Assembly: GCA_020444245.1 (NCBI GenBank)
Contig: JAHLLI010000003.1
Coordinates: 222,170-286,169, forward strand
Reading direction: 5' to 3'
DNA length: 64,000 nucleotides
Source: Actinomycetales bacterium
GTDB lineage: Bacteria; Actinomycetota; Actinomycetes; Actinomycetales; Cellulomonadaceae
The notes under the pieces were generated by a model. It was not told the origin of the DNA. It saw only the letters and a list, made by a program, of their open reading frames with translations, and did not search any database. Each line of letters starts with the position of its first letter. Position 1 is the first letter of the stretch. The position numbers and the translations under genes are program-made. Positions 1-8,681 of the stretch are shown here, piece by piece.

Positions 1-1
1 C

Positions 2-559
2 TCCCGACGCTGGGTGGTCGACCCGATCGACGGCACCAAGAACTTCGTCCGCGGGGTCCCGGTGTGGGCAACCCTCCTCGCCCTGGTGGACGACGGCGTC
101 CCGGTGCTCGGTCTGGTCAGCGCGCCGGCACTGGGCCGACGCTGGTGGGCCGCCGCCGGCTCGGGCGCGTGGAGCGGCAGGTCGCTGGCGTCGGCGTCCC
201 GGCTGCACGTGTCGGGCGTCACCGACCTGGCCGACGCGTCGCTGGCGTACTCCTCGCTGACCGGCTGGGAGGCGACGGGGCGGCTGCCGGGGTTCCTCCA
301 CCTGGCCCGCACGGTGTGGCGCACCCGCGGGTACGGCGACTTCTGGTCCTACTGCCTGGTGGCCGAGGGCGCGGTGGACATCGCCACCGAACCCGAGCTC
401 GCGCTGCACGACATGGCGGCGCTGGTGCCGATCGTCACGGAGGCCGGCGGGACGTTCACGTCCCTGGAAGGCGAGCCCGGGCCGTTCGGCGGCAGCGCGG
501 TGGCGACCAACGGGCCGCTGCACCAGCGGGTGGTCGACCTGCTCCAGCCGTCCCTGTGA
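2..559 (+). CDS. hisN: Inositol monophosphatase-family protein, probable histidinol-phosphatase (5' truncated by the window edge)
   Basis: Only the C-terminal ~185 residues are present because the reading frame runs off the window start. The fragment opens on the family metal-binding motif [12 protein letters not shown], which holds the Asp residues that bind Mg2+. The second signature appears near residue 135 as [16 protein letters not shown]. The HDMAAL form (WDxAAL in many relatives) is typical of actinobacterial HisN, which removes phosphate from L-histidinol phosphate in histidine synthesis. An inositol-1-phosphatase or another sugar phosphatase cannot be excluded from this portion. The GTG at 14 is internal to the motif and not a real start. 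The gene converges on the DUF6912 gene with an 18 bp gap. Confidence 0.8.
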   Translation, partial: SRRWVVDPIDGTKNFVRGVPVWATLLALVDDGVPVLGLVSAPALGRRWWAAAGSGAWSGRSLASASRLHVSGVTDLADASLAYSSLTGWEATGRLPGFLHLARTVWRTRGYGDFWSYCLVAEGAVDIATEPELALHDMAALVPIVTEAGGTFTSLEGEPGPFGGSAVATNGPLHQRVVDLLQPSL

Positions 560-577
560 CGGACCGGCCGGTGCCCC

Positions 578-1039
578 TCAGGCCCGGCCGGCGGCCAGCG
601 CGGGCAGCTCGCCCACGTCGTACCAGAGCAGGTCGCGCTCCACGAGCCGGTCGGCGGCGAGCTCGTCGCCGGCCAGGGCGGCCGTGACGTCCGGTCCGGC
701 GGCCTCCTCGTCGACGTGCGCGCAGGCCACGTCCTCCCAGGTCACAGCAACGAGCAGCCGGACGGCGCTGGGCACCTCGCTCTCGTCGAGCGGTGCGACG
801 TCGTCCGCGTCGACGTCGGCGGCGACCACGACACGGCGGGGCACCGCGCCCGCGGCCTGCTCGCCGAGCAGCTCGAGGCTGTCGTCGGCGGCGAGGAGCT
901 GGGCGGAGAACTCCAGGCCCTCCTCGTCCTCGTCGGGCAGCGCGACGCGCAGCGCCGGGGTCACCGCGTGGACGACGCGCGGGCCCAGGCCGGTGGGATC
1001 GGCGAGCTCGGCCATGGTCGCGGGCAGGTAGATGCGCAC
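578..1039 (-). CDS. DUF6912 family protein
   Basis: A 153-residue acidic protein with no signal peptide or membrane segment. The GTG at 1039 begins MRIYLPATMAEL, the usual N-terminus of this small actinobacterial family as I recall it. The frame stays open upstream to 1234, but that part lies within the preceding CpaE-like gene and reads as Arg/Pro-rich shadow sequence. The gene starts 4 bases after the CpaE-like stop, so the two are probably co-transcribed. Function is unknown. The pairing with a CpaE-like ATPase is conserved in some relatives as far as I know, but it does not define a role. Confidence 0.75.
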   Translation of the reverse strand: MRIYLPATMAELADPTGLGPRVVHAVTPALRVALPDEDEEGLEFSAQLLAADDSLELLGEQAAGAVPRRVVVAADVDADDVAPLDESEVPSAVRLLVAVTWEDVACAHVDEEAAGPDVTAALAGDELAADRLVERDLLWYDVGELPALAAGRA

Positions 1040-1043
1040 GTCC

Positions 1044-2276
1044 TCAGTGTGCCGCGCCCGCGGCCAGCTCGGTGCGCAACGCACCGGCGAGGTCGACCAG
1101 CCCGCGGTGGAGCGCCGAGCCGCGTGCCGCCTCCCCCGGCAGCCGCCCGGCCAGCATCGCGGCGTCGCAGGCGCTCTGGTCCCAGCCGAGCAGGTGCGGG
1201 TCCTCGACGCCGGCGTAGCGGGACAGCGCGTCACGCACGGCGTCGGCGGGCCGGGTGCCGGCGACGGCCGCGCGAACCTTGGTGACCACCACGAACCTGC
1301 GGACGCCGGGGACGAGGTCGTCCAGGTCCATCAGGCCACGCACCAGGCGCTGGAGCCCGATCGGGTCCGCGGCGCCGACCACCACCACCGCGTCGGCCTC
1401 GGTGAGCGCCGAGATCGTGGCTCCGTTGCGCTGCGGCGCGCGCGTGTCGTAGCTCAGGGCCTCGTCGCGCTCGAGGCAGAACCCGCAGTCGACCACGGTC
1501 CACGGGTCGAGCTCGCGGGCCGCCGCCCAGACCTGCTCCAGGTGCGCGGCGGGCACCTCGGGCCAGCGGTCCGGCCGGCTGATCCCGCTGAGCACACGCA
1601 CCCCGGGAACCACGACGGGGGTCAGCGCACCGAGCGCGAGGCGGTCCAGGCGGCCCGTCGCCGCGGCGCGACAGGCCGCGGCGATCCCCGGCGCCTCGTC
1701 GAGCATCCCGATCGTCGCCGCGACGGTGCCGCCGTAGGTGTCGGCGTCGACCAGCAGGCACCCCTCGTCGCCGAGGGCCTCGGCCAGACCCAGCGCGACG
1801 GTGGTCCGACCCGGCGCTCCGGTGGGCCCCCAGACCGCGACGAGGTGTCCGCGGTCGTGGTCCGCCACGGGCGGAGGCTCCGGCACTGGCGGACGCTCCG
1901 GCGCGGGATGGTCGGCGGTCCGCTCGCCCCGGCCGGCGAGCTCCCCGACCGCCTGTGCGACCGCGTCGGGCCGGTCGGCGGGCACGAGCACGTCGGCCCC
2001 GAGCCGGGTGGCGCGCTCCTCGTCCCAGCCGGCCGCCTCGTCGACGAGCAGCGCCACCCACGCGCGCGAGCCGTGCAGGTGACGCACGCCCTCGCGGTCC
2101 AGGCCAGGCAGGTCCGCCGAGACCACCACGACCCGGCCCAACCCGGCCGCGGCCGCCGAGAGTAGCTCGGCGAGATCGGCGCAGCGGCGGGCGACGCTGA
2201 GCCGGCCGACCTGGGTCAGCGCCCGCACCACGGCGGCCTCGCCGGGTCCGCGCACCGCGCACAGCACGGCGGTCAC
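1044..2276 (-). CDS. CpaE-like/MinD-ParA family ATPase with N-terminal receiver-like domain
   Basis: A 410-residue protein. Residues 1-115 resemble a degenerate response-receiver fold, followed by a Pro-rich linker (about 120-140) and a ParA/MinD-type P-loop domain. The Walker A stretch is GPTGAPGRTT at about 150-159: the usual invariant Lys is Arg and the signature Lys of deviant Walker motifs is also missing. LLVDADTYGG follows as the switch I region. CpaE proteins position type IV/Tad pilus machinery, but no other tad gene lies in this window. GTG start at 2276 overlaps the upstream SAF-domain gene by 4 bases (GTGA), indicating translational coupling. The remaining in-frame sequence upstream is a shadow of that gene. 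Confidence 0.75.
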   Translation of the reverse strand: MTAVLCAVRGPGEAAVVRALTQVGRLSVARRCADLAELLSAAAAGLGRVVVVSADLPGLDREGVRHLHGSRAWVALLVDEAAGWDEERATRLGADVLVPADRPDAVAQAVGELAGRGERTADHPAPERPPVPEPPPVADHDRGHLVAVWGPTGAPGRTTVALGLAEALGDEGCLLVDADTYGGTVAATIGMLDEAPGIAAACRAAATGRLDRLALGALTPVVVPGVRVLSGISRPDRWPEVPAAHLEQVWAAARELDPWTVVDCGFCLERDEALSYDTRAPQRNGATISALTEADAVVVVGAADPIGLQRLVRGLMDLDDLVPGVRRFVVVTKVRAAVAGTRPADAVRDALSRYAGVEDPHLLGWDQSACDAAMLAGRLPGEAARGSALHRGLVDLAGALRTELAAGAAH

Positions 2277-2914
2277 GGCACCACCCCGGCGACGGGGACC
2301 ACCTCGACCGACCCGTCGGAGGCCAAGGCCCCGAGTACCTCGGGCAACCGGTCGACCGGGACCAGCACGTGCACCGTGGTCCCGCCCCCCACCGAGAAGG
2401 CTCCGCCGGCGTCGGAGACCTCCGCGACGGTCAGCCCGGTCGCGAGCTGCCGGGGCTCGCCGGGCGGGTCCCCGGAGCCGGCGTCCGGCACGAACCACAG
2501 GTCCACGCTGGCCCCGGGCACCACCTGCTCGGACAGCGCCGCCTTCGACGTCACCGACACCGAGCGCACGTCGAGCGCGGTGGCCGGCGCGACGGCCCCG
2601 AGCGGCACCATCTCGCCCGGACCGACGGTTCGCACGGCGACCAGGGCGTCCTCGACGGGACGGTCGGCCCGCAGGTACAGGTCCCCGGCCTCGGCGAGCC
2701 GTACCTGACGGACCACGAGCGCGTCGACGTCGACCTCGTCCCCGGGCACCAGCGCCGACGGCGTCGCCAGGACCGGGACGGTGCGTCCGGCGGCGGCGAC
2801 CGCGTACCCACCGAGCGCCACGGACAGCGCGACCAGCACCAGCCCGCCGAGCAGCCGCGGGTCCCGCCAGCCGGGTCTGCGTAGACGGACCGCCGGCGGA
2901 CTCACTGTGGTCAT
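2273..2914 (-). CDS. SAF-domain membrane-anchored protein (CpaB/RcpC-like)
   Basis: A 213-residue protein with a short basic N-terminus, one membrane segment (about residues 20-43) and an extracytoplasmic SAF domain (about 44-110) containing the ALVPGDEVDVDALVVRQVRL and VGPGEMVPLGAV segments typical of CpaB/RcpC and flagellar P-ring chaperone FlgA. The C-terminal half is a beta-rich domain ending in VEVVPVAGVVP. CpaB proteins belong to Tad pilus assembly and are thought to guide subunits through the envelope. The downstream ATPase overlaps by 4 bases, so the two are likely one unit. ATG start at 2914 opens MTTVSPPAVRLRRPGW; no longer frame fits better. Confidence 0.75.
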   Translation of the reverse strand: MTTVSPPAVRLRRPGWRDPRLLGGLVLVALSVALGGYAVAAAGRTVPVLATPSALVPGDEVDVDALVVRQVRLAEAGDLYLRADRPVEDALVAVRTVGPGEMVPLGAVAPATALDVRSVSVTSKAALSEQVVPGASVDLWFVPDAGSGDPPGEPRQLATGLTVAEVSDAGGAFSVGGGTTVHVLVPVDRLPEVLGALASDGSVEVVPVAGVVP

Positions 2915-3025
2915 CTGGCTCCCCCTGTGTCGATGGCCCCGGCCCATCATGCCGGGTCGGCGCACGCACCGTGGCCGGGTGTGGACAACACGATCGGGTG
3001 GTGGCACGCGTGCCAGACTGGCCGC

Positions 3026-3304
3026 GTGCCGCAGCGGTTCCTCAAGCTCCCGGACGTGTGCGAGGTGCTCAACATCTCGACGTCCCAGGCGTACGCCCTG
3101 GTCAACTCCGGCGACCTGCCCGCGATCCAGATCGGCGGCCGCAACCAGTGGCGGGTCGAGGCCAGTGAGCTCGAGTCCTACATCCAGCGGATGTACGAGG
3201 AGACCCGCGAGCGCATCGAGCGCGAGCGCGAGGCCGCGGACCGCGAGCGGTCCGTCGAGGTGGCCCCCTCCCCCGAGGACGAGCCGGAGGACGGCGAGGC
3301 CTGA
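3026..3304 (+). CDS. Excisionase/BldC-type helix-turn-helix DNA-binding protein
   Basis: A 92-residue protein from the GTG at 3026. Residues 1-55 form a MerR-like/excisionase winged helix-turn-helix: FLKLPDVCEVLNISTSQAYALV followed by GDLPAIQIGGRNQWRVEASELESYI. The C-terminal third is a highly charged Glu/Arg helix (MYEETRERIEREREAADRER), probably coiled-coil. BldC of Streptomyces has this domain and acts as a developmental regulator that binds direct repeats head-to-tail. In-frame sequence further upstream (to 2927) contains Trp- and His-rich non-conserved residues and overlaps the divergent promoter region, so the GTG start is preferred. It is divergent from the CpaB/CpaE-like genes. Confidence 0.8.
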   Translation: MPQRFLKLPDVCEVLNISTSQAYALVNSGDLPAIQIGGRNQWRVEASELESYIQRMYEETRERIEREREAADRERSVEVAPSPEDEPEDGEA

Positions 3305-3335
3305 GCCGCCCCGGCCGCCCACGCCCCGCGCGCGG

Positions 3336-3866
3336 TCAGAGGCGGGTGACCACGTCGAGCGCGGCGGTGGCGACCGCGCGCCGTCGACCCGTGGGACGCA
3401 GGCTGTCCGGCGCCACCTCGGCGAGGTCGAGGTGGTCGGCCCCCACCGCGTCCACCCGGCCGACCAGGTCGGCTCCCGCCACCCGCAGCCGGACGACGGA
3501 CCGGTCCTGGGCGATGCACCGCAGCACGTGGCCGAGCCCGAGGCGGGACAGCACCACCCCGGCGTCCACGGCCACCTGGTCGGTCAGGCCCGCCACGGCC
3601 GCGACGGCGTGGGTCGGCACCATGTGCTCGCGCGGGCCGTCGGCGAGCAGCAGCCAGGCGGGTCCGGCGTCGCGCACCTCACCCCGCACGGTGCCGCCGT
3701 CCCGCACCAGGACGTCGACGGGCCCGGCCTGGGCGCGCAGCCGGTCGGCCAGCCCGACGCGGGCTCGCTCGGCCCGGGTGCGGTCGGCCACCTCCTCCGC
3801 CCGGTCCGCGGCGTGGGCGGCGTCCAGCCGGGCCTCGAGGTCGGCGAACAGGTCGTCCCAGCGCAC
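3336..3866 (-). CDS. Conserved actinobacterial protein of unknown function
   Basis: A 176-residue soluble protein from the GTG at 3866 (MRWDDLFADLEARLDAAH). The first 60 residues form an acidic/basic helix; the centre (GGTVRGEVRDAGPAWLLLADG, about 68-88, GP... rich in beta residues) looks like a small SH3/LSm-like barrel, and another beta-rich part follows. Homologues sit beside BldC-like genes in other actinomycetes and are sometimes annotated as Fis-family regulators, but I see no DNA-binding motif. It converges on the BldC-type gene and is divergent from dinB, sharing the short intergenic region that holds the SOS box. Confidence 0.6.
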   Translation of the reverse strand: MRWDDLFADLEARLDAAHAADRAEEVADRTRAERARVGLADRLRAQAGPVDVLVRDGGTVRGEVRDAGPAWLLLADGPREHMVPTHAVAAVAGLTDQVAVDAGVVLSRLGLGHVLRCIAQDRSVVRLRVAGADLVGRVDAVGADHLDLAEVAPDSLRPTGRRRAVATAALDVVTRL

Positions 3867-3942
3867 GGGGACACGGTATCGGCGGGCCCGCGGCTCGACG
3901 CGGGCCCCACAGACGCAGCCCCGGGCCCCTCGAGACTGGTGG

Positions 3943-3958
3943 TCGAACACCTGTTCGA
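3943..3958. promoter_or_regulatory. LexA (SOS) box upstream of dinB
   Basis: TCGAACACCTGTTCGA is a perfect inverted repeat of TCGAAC/GTTCGA with a 4-base spacer. It matches the actinobacterial LexA consensus CGAAC-N4-GTTCG exactly. It lies 13 bases before the dinB start codon, so LexA bound here would block transcription initiation of dinB. The opposite gene starting at 3866 could also be affected. Confidence 0.85.
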
Positions 3959-3971
3959 CTAGCATCTCACC

Positions 3972-5225
3972 ATGGGCGCCGGCCCGACCATCCTGCACGC
4001 CGACCTCGACGCGTTCTACGCCTCGGTCGAGCAGCTGCTCACGCCCCAGCTGCGCGGCCGTCCTATCGCCGTCGGCGGCAGCCCGAGCGGCGGCGTCGTG
4101 CTCGCCGCGTCCTACGAGGCCAAGGCGTTCGGCGTGTCCGGCGGGATGCCCGGGTGGCGCGCGGCACGGCTGTGCCCGGAGCTGGTGTTCGTCGGGGGCC
4201 ACTTCGACAGGTACCAGCCGATCGCGGACCGCGTGATGGACGTGCTCGCGGACGTGACCCCGCTCATCGAGCGGATCTCCATCGACGAGGCGTTCTGCGA
4301 CATCTCCGGTGCGCAGCACCTGTTCGGCGACGCCGCGGCCGTCGGGGCCCTGATCCGCCGCCGGGTGCGCGACGAGATCGGTCTGCCGATCTCGGTCGGC
4401 GCCGCCCGCACCAAGCACCTGGCGAAGATCGCCTCCCAGGTGGCCAAGCCCGACGGCCTCGTGGTGGTCCCGCTCGGCGGCGAGCGGGCGTTCCTCGACC
4501 CGCTGCCGGTGGACCTCGTGTGGGGCGTCGGGCCGGTCACCTCGGAGCGGCTCGCCTCCCGCGGGATCCGGACCATCGGGGACCTCGCCGCGACGCCGTC
4601 GACGGTCGTCGAGCGGCTGCTCGGGCACGCCGTGGGCCACAAGCTGCACGCGATGGCGGCGGACGACGACCCCCGCCGGGTGACGGGCGGCCGCCGGGCG
4701 CACTCGGTCGGGGCGCAGTCCGCCCTCGGACGGCACTCCCCCACGCCGGAGCTGGTCCGCGCCACGCTCGCGCACCTGGCCGACCGGGTGAGCCGGAGGA
4801 TGCGCGAGGGAGGGCGGGCCGGGCGCACCGTGACGGTCCGGGTGCGTTTCACCGAGCTGCGCTCGGTCACCCGCTCGCTCACCCTCGCCCAGCCGGTCGC
4901 GACGACGCTCACACTCACCGAGATCGCCGAGCGGCTCGCCTGGTCGGCGATCCACGACCACGAGGGCGCGGAGATCACCCTGCTCGCGGTGTCCGTCTCC
5001 CAGCTGTCCGAGCAGCGGGTGCTCCAGCTCGAGCTCGACCTCGAGCCGCCCGACCCCTGGCGGCCGGGGTCACCGACCGGCGCGGCCCGGTGGGCGGTCG
5101 ACGCCTCGATGGACGCGATCCGCACGAGGTTCGGCCGCGACGCCGTGGGCTACGCGCCGGCCCTGCTGGCCCGGGACCGCGCCGTGCCCGAGGAGTTCCG
5201 GGAGCTGGCCGAGCACGAGGTCTGA
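3972..5225 (+). CDS. dinB: DNA polymerase IV (Y-family translesion polymerase)
   Basis: A 417-residue Y-family polymerase. It has ILHADLDAFYASVEQ (catalytic Asp and steric-gate region, residues 7-21), SYEAKAFGV and the second catalytic block RISIDEAFCDI near residue 100. A helix-hairpin-helix stretch (VWGVGPVTSERLASRGIRTIGDLA) and the little-finger domain (about 245-355) follow. The enzyme copies past DNA lesions with low fidelity. The C-terminus lacks an obvious beta-clamp motif and is extended compared with E. coli DinB (351 aa). The ATG at 3972 lies just downstream of a consensus SOS box, so the gene should be damage-inducible. It converges on the lipoprotein gene with 1 base between stops. 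Confidence 0.93.
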   Translation: MGAGPTILHADLDAFYASVEQLLTPQLRGRPIAVGGSPSGGVVLAASYEAKAFGVSGGMPGWRAARLCPELVFVGGHFDRYQPIADRVMDVLADVTPLIERISIDEAFCDISGAQHLFGDAAAVGALIRRRVRDEIGLPISVGAARTKHLAKIASQVAKPDGLVVVPLGGERAFLDPLPVDLVWGVGPVTSERLASRGIRTIGDLAATPSTVVERLLGHAVGHKLHAMAADDDPRRVTGGRRAHSVGAQSALGRHSPTPELVRATLAHLADRVSRRMREGGRAGRTVTVRVRFTELRSVTRSLTLAQPVATTLTLTEIAERLAWSAIHDHEGAEITLLAVSVSQLSEQRVLQLELDLEPPDPWRPGSPTGAARWAVDASMDAIRTRFGRDAVGYAPALLARDRAVPEEFRELAEHEV

Positions 5226-5226
5226 G

Positions 5227-6507
5227 TCAGTCGGCCGGGTGGAACCAGACGGTGCCGTCGACGTCGGGCTCGAACCACCCTCCGGTCACCGGCGCGCCGG
5301 GCACCCGCGCGGGGAACACGGTGACCAGCCCCTGGAGCGGCGCCGGCACGAGCGTCGCGGTGGAGCCGTCGGCCGCGTGCCACGCGGTGACCGGCGCCGG
5401 GAGGCCGAAGATCGGCCCCTCGGTCGCGTCGGGCAGGGCCAGGCTTCCCACCACCGCCGACCCGACGACGCCCCAGGCGAACGCCTGACCGGTGTCCGCC
5501 GGTGCCAACGTGGTCGGCGTCGCCAGCGCAGTGGAGTCCGCGACCAGCGCCCCCTGGTCCCAGGACCGGACGGCCAGCACGACGGCCCCGTCCGCGTCGG
5601 TCATGAGGCCCTCGACGTCGGACCCCGGCTCCACGGGCAGGCGCCACGTGACGTCGTCCTCGACCACGAACCAGGCCGTGGCGGCGCCGCCGCACGAGGC
5701 GAGCCACCGCGCCCCGTCCAGCCACGTGCTCGGCGAACAGGTCGCGACACCGGCAGGCACGGTGAGCTCGTCGAAGGTCGCGAGGTCCAGGAGGACGGGT
5801 GCGTAGGTCACGCCGTCCGCGGCCAGCAGCTCGACGCCGCTCGGGCTCGGCATCATCCGGACCAGCCCGCGGTCGAGCTCGGCCACGACGCTCCCGTCGA
5901 GGGTCAGGCGGACCGTGCGGCCCGCGTCGGCGGACCGCACGGTGACGACGAGATCCGTGGTGCCGTCGCCGACGAAGGTCGCCTCGACCGCCGTGGCTGC
6001 CGGCACGTCGGAGAGCAGCCCGGCGAGGTCCGGCCGCGCGACCTCCTCGCCGGTCTCCAGGTCCACGACCGCGAACGCCCCGGGTGGCACCGAGCCGTCG
6101 ATCCCGAGCCCGAGCGACGTGCCCGGGAGCCACTGGTCCAGGGTGAACGAGCCGAGCGGCGGCAGCTCGTACCGCACGCCGTCGGGCGAGATCAGGTCGA
6201 CCACCCGCACCGTGCCCGACGGCGCGCTCTCGTCCTCGGCGCTGCCGGTCACGGTGGCGACGAGCCAGTCGGCATCGGTCGTGGCGAGCAGGCCGGCCGG
6301 GAGCTGCTGCGCCGACGGGAGCCGTGGGTCGACCGTGACCGACGACACCATCGTGGGCTCCGGCGTGGAGCCGCTCGCGGTCGACGCCAGGTCGGATCTG
6401 CTCGACGTGGCGGGCGCCGCGGGCGAGCTGCCGGTCGGCGTGCAGCCCGCCAGCAGGAGGGTCGCCAGCACCGCAGCTCCCACGCCGAAGCGACCGACCC
6501 GACCCAC
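5227..6507 (-). CDS. Secreted lipoprotein of unknown function
   Basis: A 426-residue protein with a lipoprotein signal: basic start, hydrophobic core GAAVLATLLLAGC, lipobox LAGC with Cys near residue 22, then a Ser/Thr/Pro-rich linker. The rest is beta-rich, with repeated short strands such as VVDLETGEEVARP and LTLDGSVVAELDRG, suggesting a beta-propeller-like fold. No catalytic motif was recognised. The GTG at 6507 was chosen because a GAGAGGGGG ribosome site sits 4-5 bases upstream and it gives a standard signal peptide; a GTG at 6561 would add 18 residues. It is divergent from the LysM gene. Confidence 0.7.
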   Translation of the reverse strand: MGRVGRFGVGAAVLATLLLAGCTPTGSSPAAPATSSRSDLASTASGSTPEPTMVSSVTVDPRLPSAQQLPAGLLATTDADWLVATVTGSAEDESAPSGTVRVVDLISPDGVRYELPPLGSFTLDQWLPGTSLGLGIDGSVPPGAFAVVDLETGEEVARPDLAGLLSDVPAATAVEATFVGDGTTDLVVTVRSADAGRTVRLTLDGSVVAELDRGLVRMMPSPSGVELLAADGVTYAPVLLDLATFDELTVPAGVATCSPSTWLDGARWLASCGGAATAWFVVEDDVTWRLPVEPGSDVEGLMTDADGAVVLAVRSWDQGALVADSTALATPTTLAPADTGQAFAWGVVGSAVVGSLALPDATEGPIFGLPAPVTAWHAADGSTATLVPAPLQGLVTVFPARVPGAPVTGGWFEPDVDGTVWFHPAD

Positions 6508-6677
6508 CGCGCCCCCTCTCGTCCCGACGACCGACCCACCATCGTGGCAGCCGCCGGACACGGCCCCCCGGTGCGGCGGTCACGATTGCGTTCCGAATAG
6601 GCAACGGCGAATCGGGCCCGACTCGACCATCCACAGGCCCTGGCGCACACTGCGCTCGCTCATCTAGTTTCGTGATC

Positions 6678-7385
6678 ATGCATCAAACTCGATCAAACGA
6701 CACCATCGTGCATGACGTGTCGCTGCCCCGATCGCTGGCCGTCTGGCCGCTACCGGCCGGGGCCGCGGCCCTGCTCGCCCGCGCGGCGGTCCGGGCGGCC
6801 ACCACGACCGTCACGCTCGACGGTCGGGTCGCAGCCGTGGCGCTGGCCGTCGGCGCGGTGGCCGCCGCGGTCCTCGCGGTGGGCACGACGCTGCTGGTGC
6901 TGGGCGCGACGGCACGTGTGGCAGGCCGCCGGTGGCGCGCGGTCGAGGCCGCGGCGGCCCGGCTCACGCCCCGGCTGCTGCGGCGCGCGCTGGTCGTGGG
7001 CCTGGGTGCCGGGCTCAGCGGGCTGGCCGGGCCCGCGCTCGCCGACACCCCGCCGACGCTCGGTTGGCAGGTCACCGAGCAGGCCGCGGCCATCACCGAC
7101 ACGACCGCCACCACCGACACGACCGCCACCATCGACGCCACCGCCACCGCCGTCGCCGACGTCCACCCGGCCGAGCCCACCCACTCCCCGCGCACCGTCG
7201 TGGTGCGGCCGGGCGACTGCCTGTGGTCGATCGCGGCCGAGCACCTGCCCGACGGCGCGGACGACGCCGACATCGCACAGGCCTGGCCCGCCTGGTACGC
7301 GGCGAACGCCGACACCATCGGAGCCGACCCCGATCTCCTGCTGCCCGGTCAGCGGCTCGTCGTGCCCGACGGGGTCGACGCGTGA
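6678..7385 (+). CDS. Membrane protein with C-terminal LysM domain
   Basis: A 235-residue protein. Residues about 14-65 contain two hydrophobic segments and there is another at about 105-122 (VVGLGAGLSGLAGPALADT, which also resembles a signal cleavage site). A Thr/Asp/Ala repeat linker follows and then a LysM domain (about 172-233: RTVVVRPGDCLWSIAAEHL ... GQRLVVP), which binds peptidoglycan N-acetylglucosamine. The start is ATG 6678, or GTG 6672 two codons earlier. The stop overlaps the downstream Rv3235-like gene by 4 bases (GTGA), so they are coupled. Confidence 0.75.
   Translation: MHQTRSNDTIVHDVSLPRSLAVWPLPAGAAALLARAAVRAATTTVTLDGRVAAVALAVGAVAAAVLAVGTTLLVLGATARVAGRRWRAVEAAAARLTPRLLRRALVVGLGAGLSGLAGPALADTPPTLGWQVTEQAAAITDTTATTDTTATIDATATAVADVHPAEPTHSPRTVVVRPGDCLWSIAAEHLPDGADDADIAQAWPAWYAANADTIGADPDLLLPGQRLVVPDGVDA
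7095..7148 (+). repeat. Three tandem 18-bp units in the LysM protein linker
   Basis: Two identical copies of ACCGACACGACCGCCACC (7095-7112 and 7113-7130) are followed by a third with three changes. They encode the TDTTAT hexapeptide repeat between the membrane part and the LysM domain, and probably set linker length. Confidence 0.85.
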
Positions 7386-7900
7386 CCGCCACCGCACTCG
7401 CCACCCGCCGCCCCGCACCCGCGCCCACGCGTCCACGACTGCTGCTGCCACCCGTGACCGAGCCCCGGCCCCTCCCGGACCCCCACGAGGTCCTGCTGCG
7501 CCACCCCGTGACCCGCTCCGTGCTGCTACCCGCCGCCGAGGCGGACTGGCCGGTACCGCCCGCCGACCCCGCCTCGCGCTCCGCCCTGCCCGACCCGGAG
7601 CCGCTCGCCGGAGCCGTGGTGCTCGCCGCCGTCGAGGCGCTCGGCGGCTCCCGGCCGCTGGTCCAGCTCTCGCGGTGGGTCACCCCGGCGGTCTTCGAGC
7701 AGCTGAACGCCCGGGCGACCACCGCCGCGACGACCCACCGGCGGCGTCCGACGATCCGTTCGACGCGCGTGGCGAGGGTGTCGGCGACCGCGGTGGAGGC
7801 CTGTGTCGTCGTGCACGACGGCGAGAGGGTGCGCGCGGCGGCTCTCCGCCTCCAGGTGCACCGACGCCACTGGCGGGTCACGGTGCTCCAGATCGGGTGA
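7382..7900 (+). CDS. Rv3235-like (DUF6459) protein
   Basis: A 172-residue protein. The N-terminal 75 residues are Pro/Arg-rich and look disordered. The C-terminal part (about 75-170) is a small alpha-beta domain with GGSRPLVQLSRWVTPAVFEQL and a final RVRAAALRLQVHRRHWRVTVLQIG, the recognisable core of the Rv3235 family. That family maps near secA1 in mycobacteria, and here it also lies a few genes from secA. The fold resembles a cystatin/NTF2-like helper domain, but function is unknown. The GTG at 7382 overlaps the LysM stop (GTGA). Confidence 0.75.
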   Translation: MTATALATRRPAPAPTRPRLLLPPVTEPRPLPDPHEVLLRHPVTRSVLLPAAEADWPVPPADPASRSALPDPEPLAGAVVLAAVEALGGSRPLVQLSRWVTPAVFEQLNARATTAATTHRRRPTIRSTRVARVSATAVEACVVVHDGERVRAAALRLQVHRRHWRVTVLQIG

Positions 7901-8030
7901 ACCGTTGCGACCCCCGCTCGTCCCATCGGGCGTCGCTCGCCCGTAGGCGCCGCCGCCGGACCCCGCGCACCGGTACGGTCGGCGCGCGGGGGCCGGCGCG
8001 GCTCCACCGACCGGCAGACCTGGAGGCGTC

Positions 8031-8681
8031 GTGTCCGAGCAGCGGAGCCCCGAGGCGCGCGGCACGCCGCGCGGCCTGTACGCGCTCAAGCCCTGGTACA
8101 CCCGCCGGCTGAGGGTCGTGGTCGACGGCGCGGCGCACCGCGGCATCTCGCCGGACGTCTTCACCGCGCTCGGCGTGGTCGCGGCGGTCGGCGCGGGCGC
8201 CGCGATCGCCGTGGCGTGGTGGCCGGTCGCGCTCGTGCTGCTCGCGGCTCGCCTGGCCGGCGCGAACCTCGACGGGGCGGTGGCCCGCGCCCGGGGCGTC
8301 TCGCGCCCGTGGGGCTTCGTGCTCAACGAGGTGGGCGACCGCGCGAGCGACCTCGCGATGTTCGCCGGGCTGACCTTGCTCGCGGTGCGCACGCCGGAGG
8401 CCATCTGGGTCGGCCCATCGTGGCCGGCGGTCGCGTGGGTGCTGACCGCGGCCGTGGCGGCCGGTCTGCCCACGTTCGCCTCGCTCGCGGCCGCGGGCGC
8501 CGGCGCACCCCGGCTGAACGGCGGACCGTTCGGCAAGACCGAACGCTGCCTGGCGGCCGTGGTCGCCGCAGCTGTCCCGACATGGCTGCCGGCGATCGCC
8601 GCGCTGGTCGCGGTCGGTTCGCTGGCCACCGCGGCCGTCCGGCTGGCGCGGAGCCACGACGCGTTGGGCGCCGCCGCGTGA
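8031..8681 (+). CDS. CDP-alcohol phosphatidyltransferase-family membrane protein with a variant active-site motif
   Basis: A 216-residue integral membrane protein with about five to six hydrophobic segments. The family signature D-x2-DG-x2-AR-x8-G-x3-D-x3-D is present with exact spacing at residues 78-103, but the first Asp is Ala78 and the third is Asn99 (ANLDGAVAR ... GFVLNEVGD). The enterobacterial YnbA-type subfamily carries similar substitutions as I recall, and is also paired with a CdsA-like gene. The reaction would normally be transfer of a phosphatidyl group from CDP-diacylglycerol to an alcohol; the acceptor and the activity here are uncertain. The stop overlaps the next start by 4 bases, making this the first gene of a three-gene lipid operon. 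Confidence 0.8.
   Translation: MSEQRSPEARGTPRGLYALKPWYTRRLRVVVDGAAHRGISPDVFTALGVVAAVGAGAAIAVAWWPVALVLLAARLAGANLDGAVARARGVSRPWGFVLNEVGDRASDLAMFAGLTLLAVRTPEAIWVGPSWPAVAWVLTAAVAAGLPTFASLAAAGAGAPRLNGGPFGKTERCLAAVVAAAVPTWLPAIAALVAVGSLATAAVRLARSHDALGAAA

Noticed and set aside
2781..3962. Long open frame on the plus strand across the BldC-type and unknown genes
   Set aside because: Arg/Pro/Ser-rich translation without motifs; it is a shadow of real genes in other frames, common in high-GC DNA.
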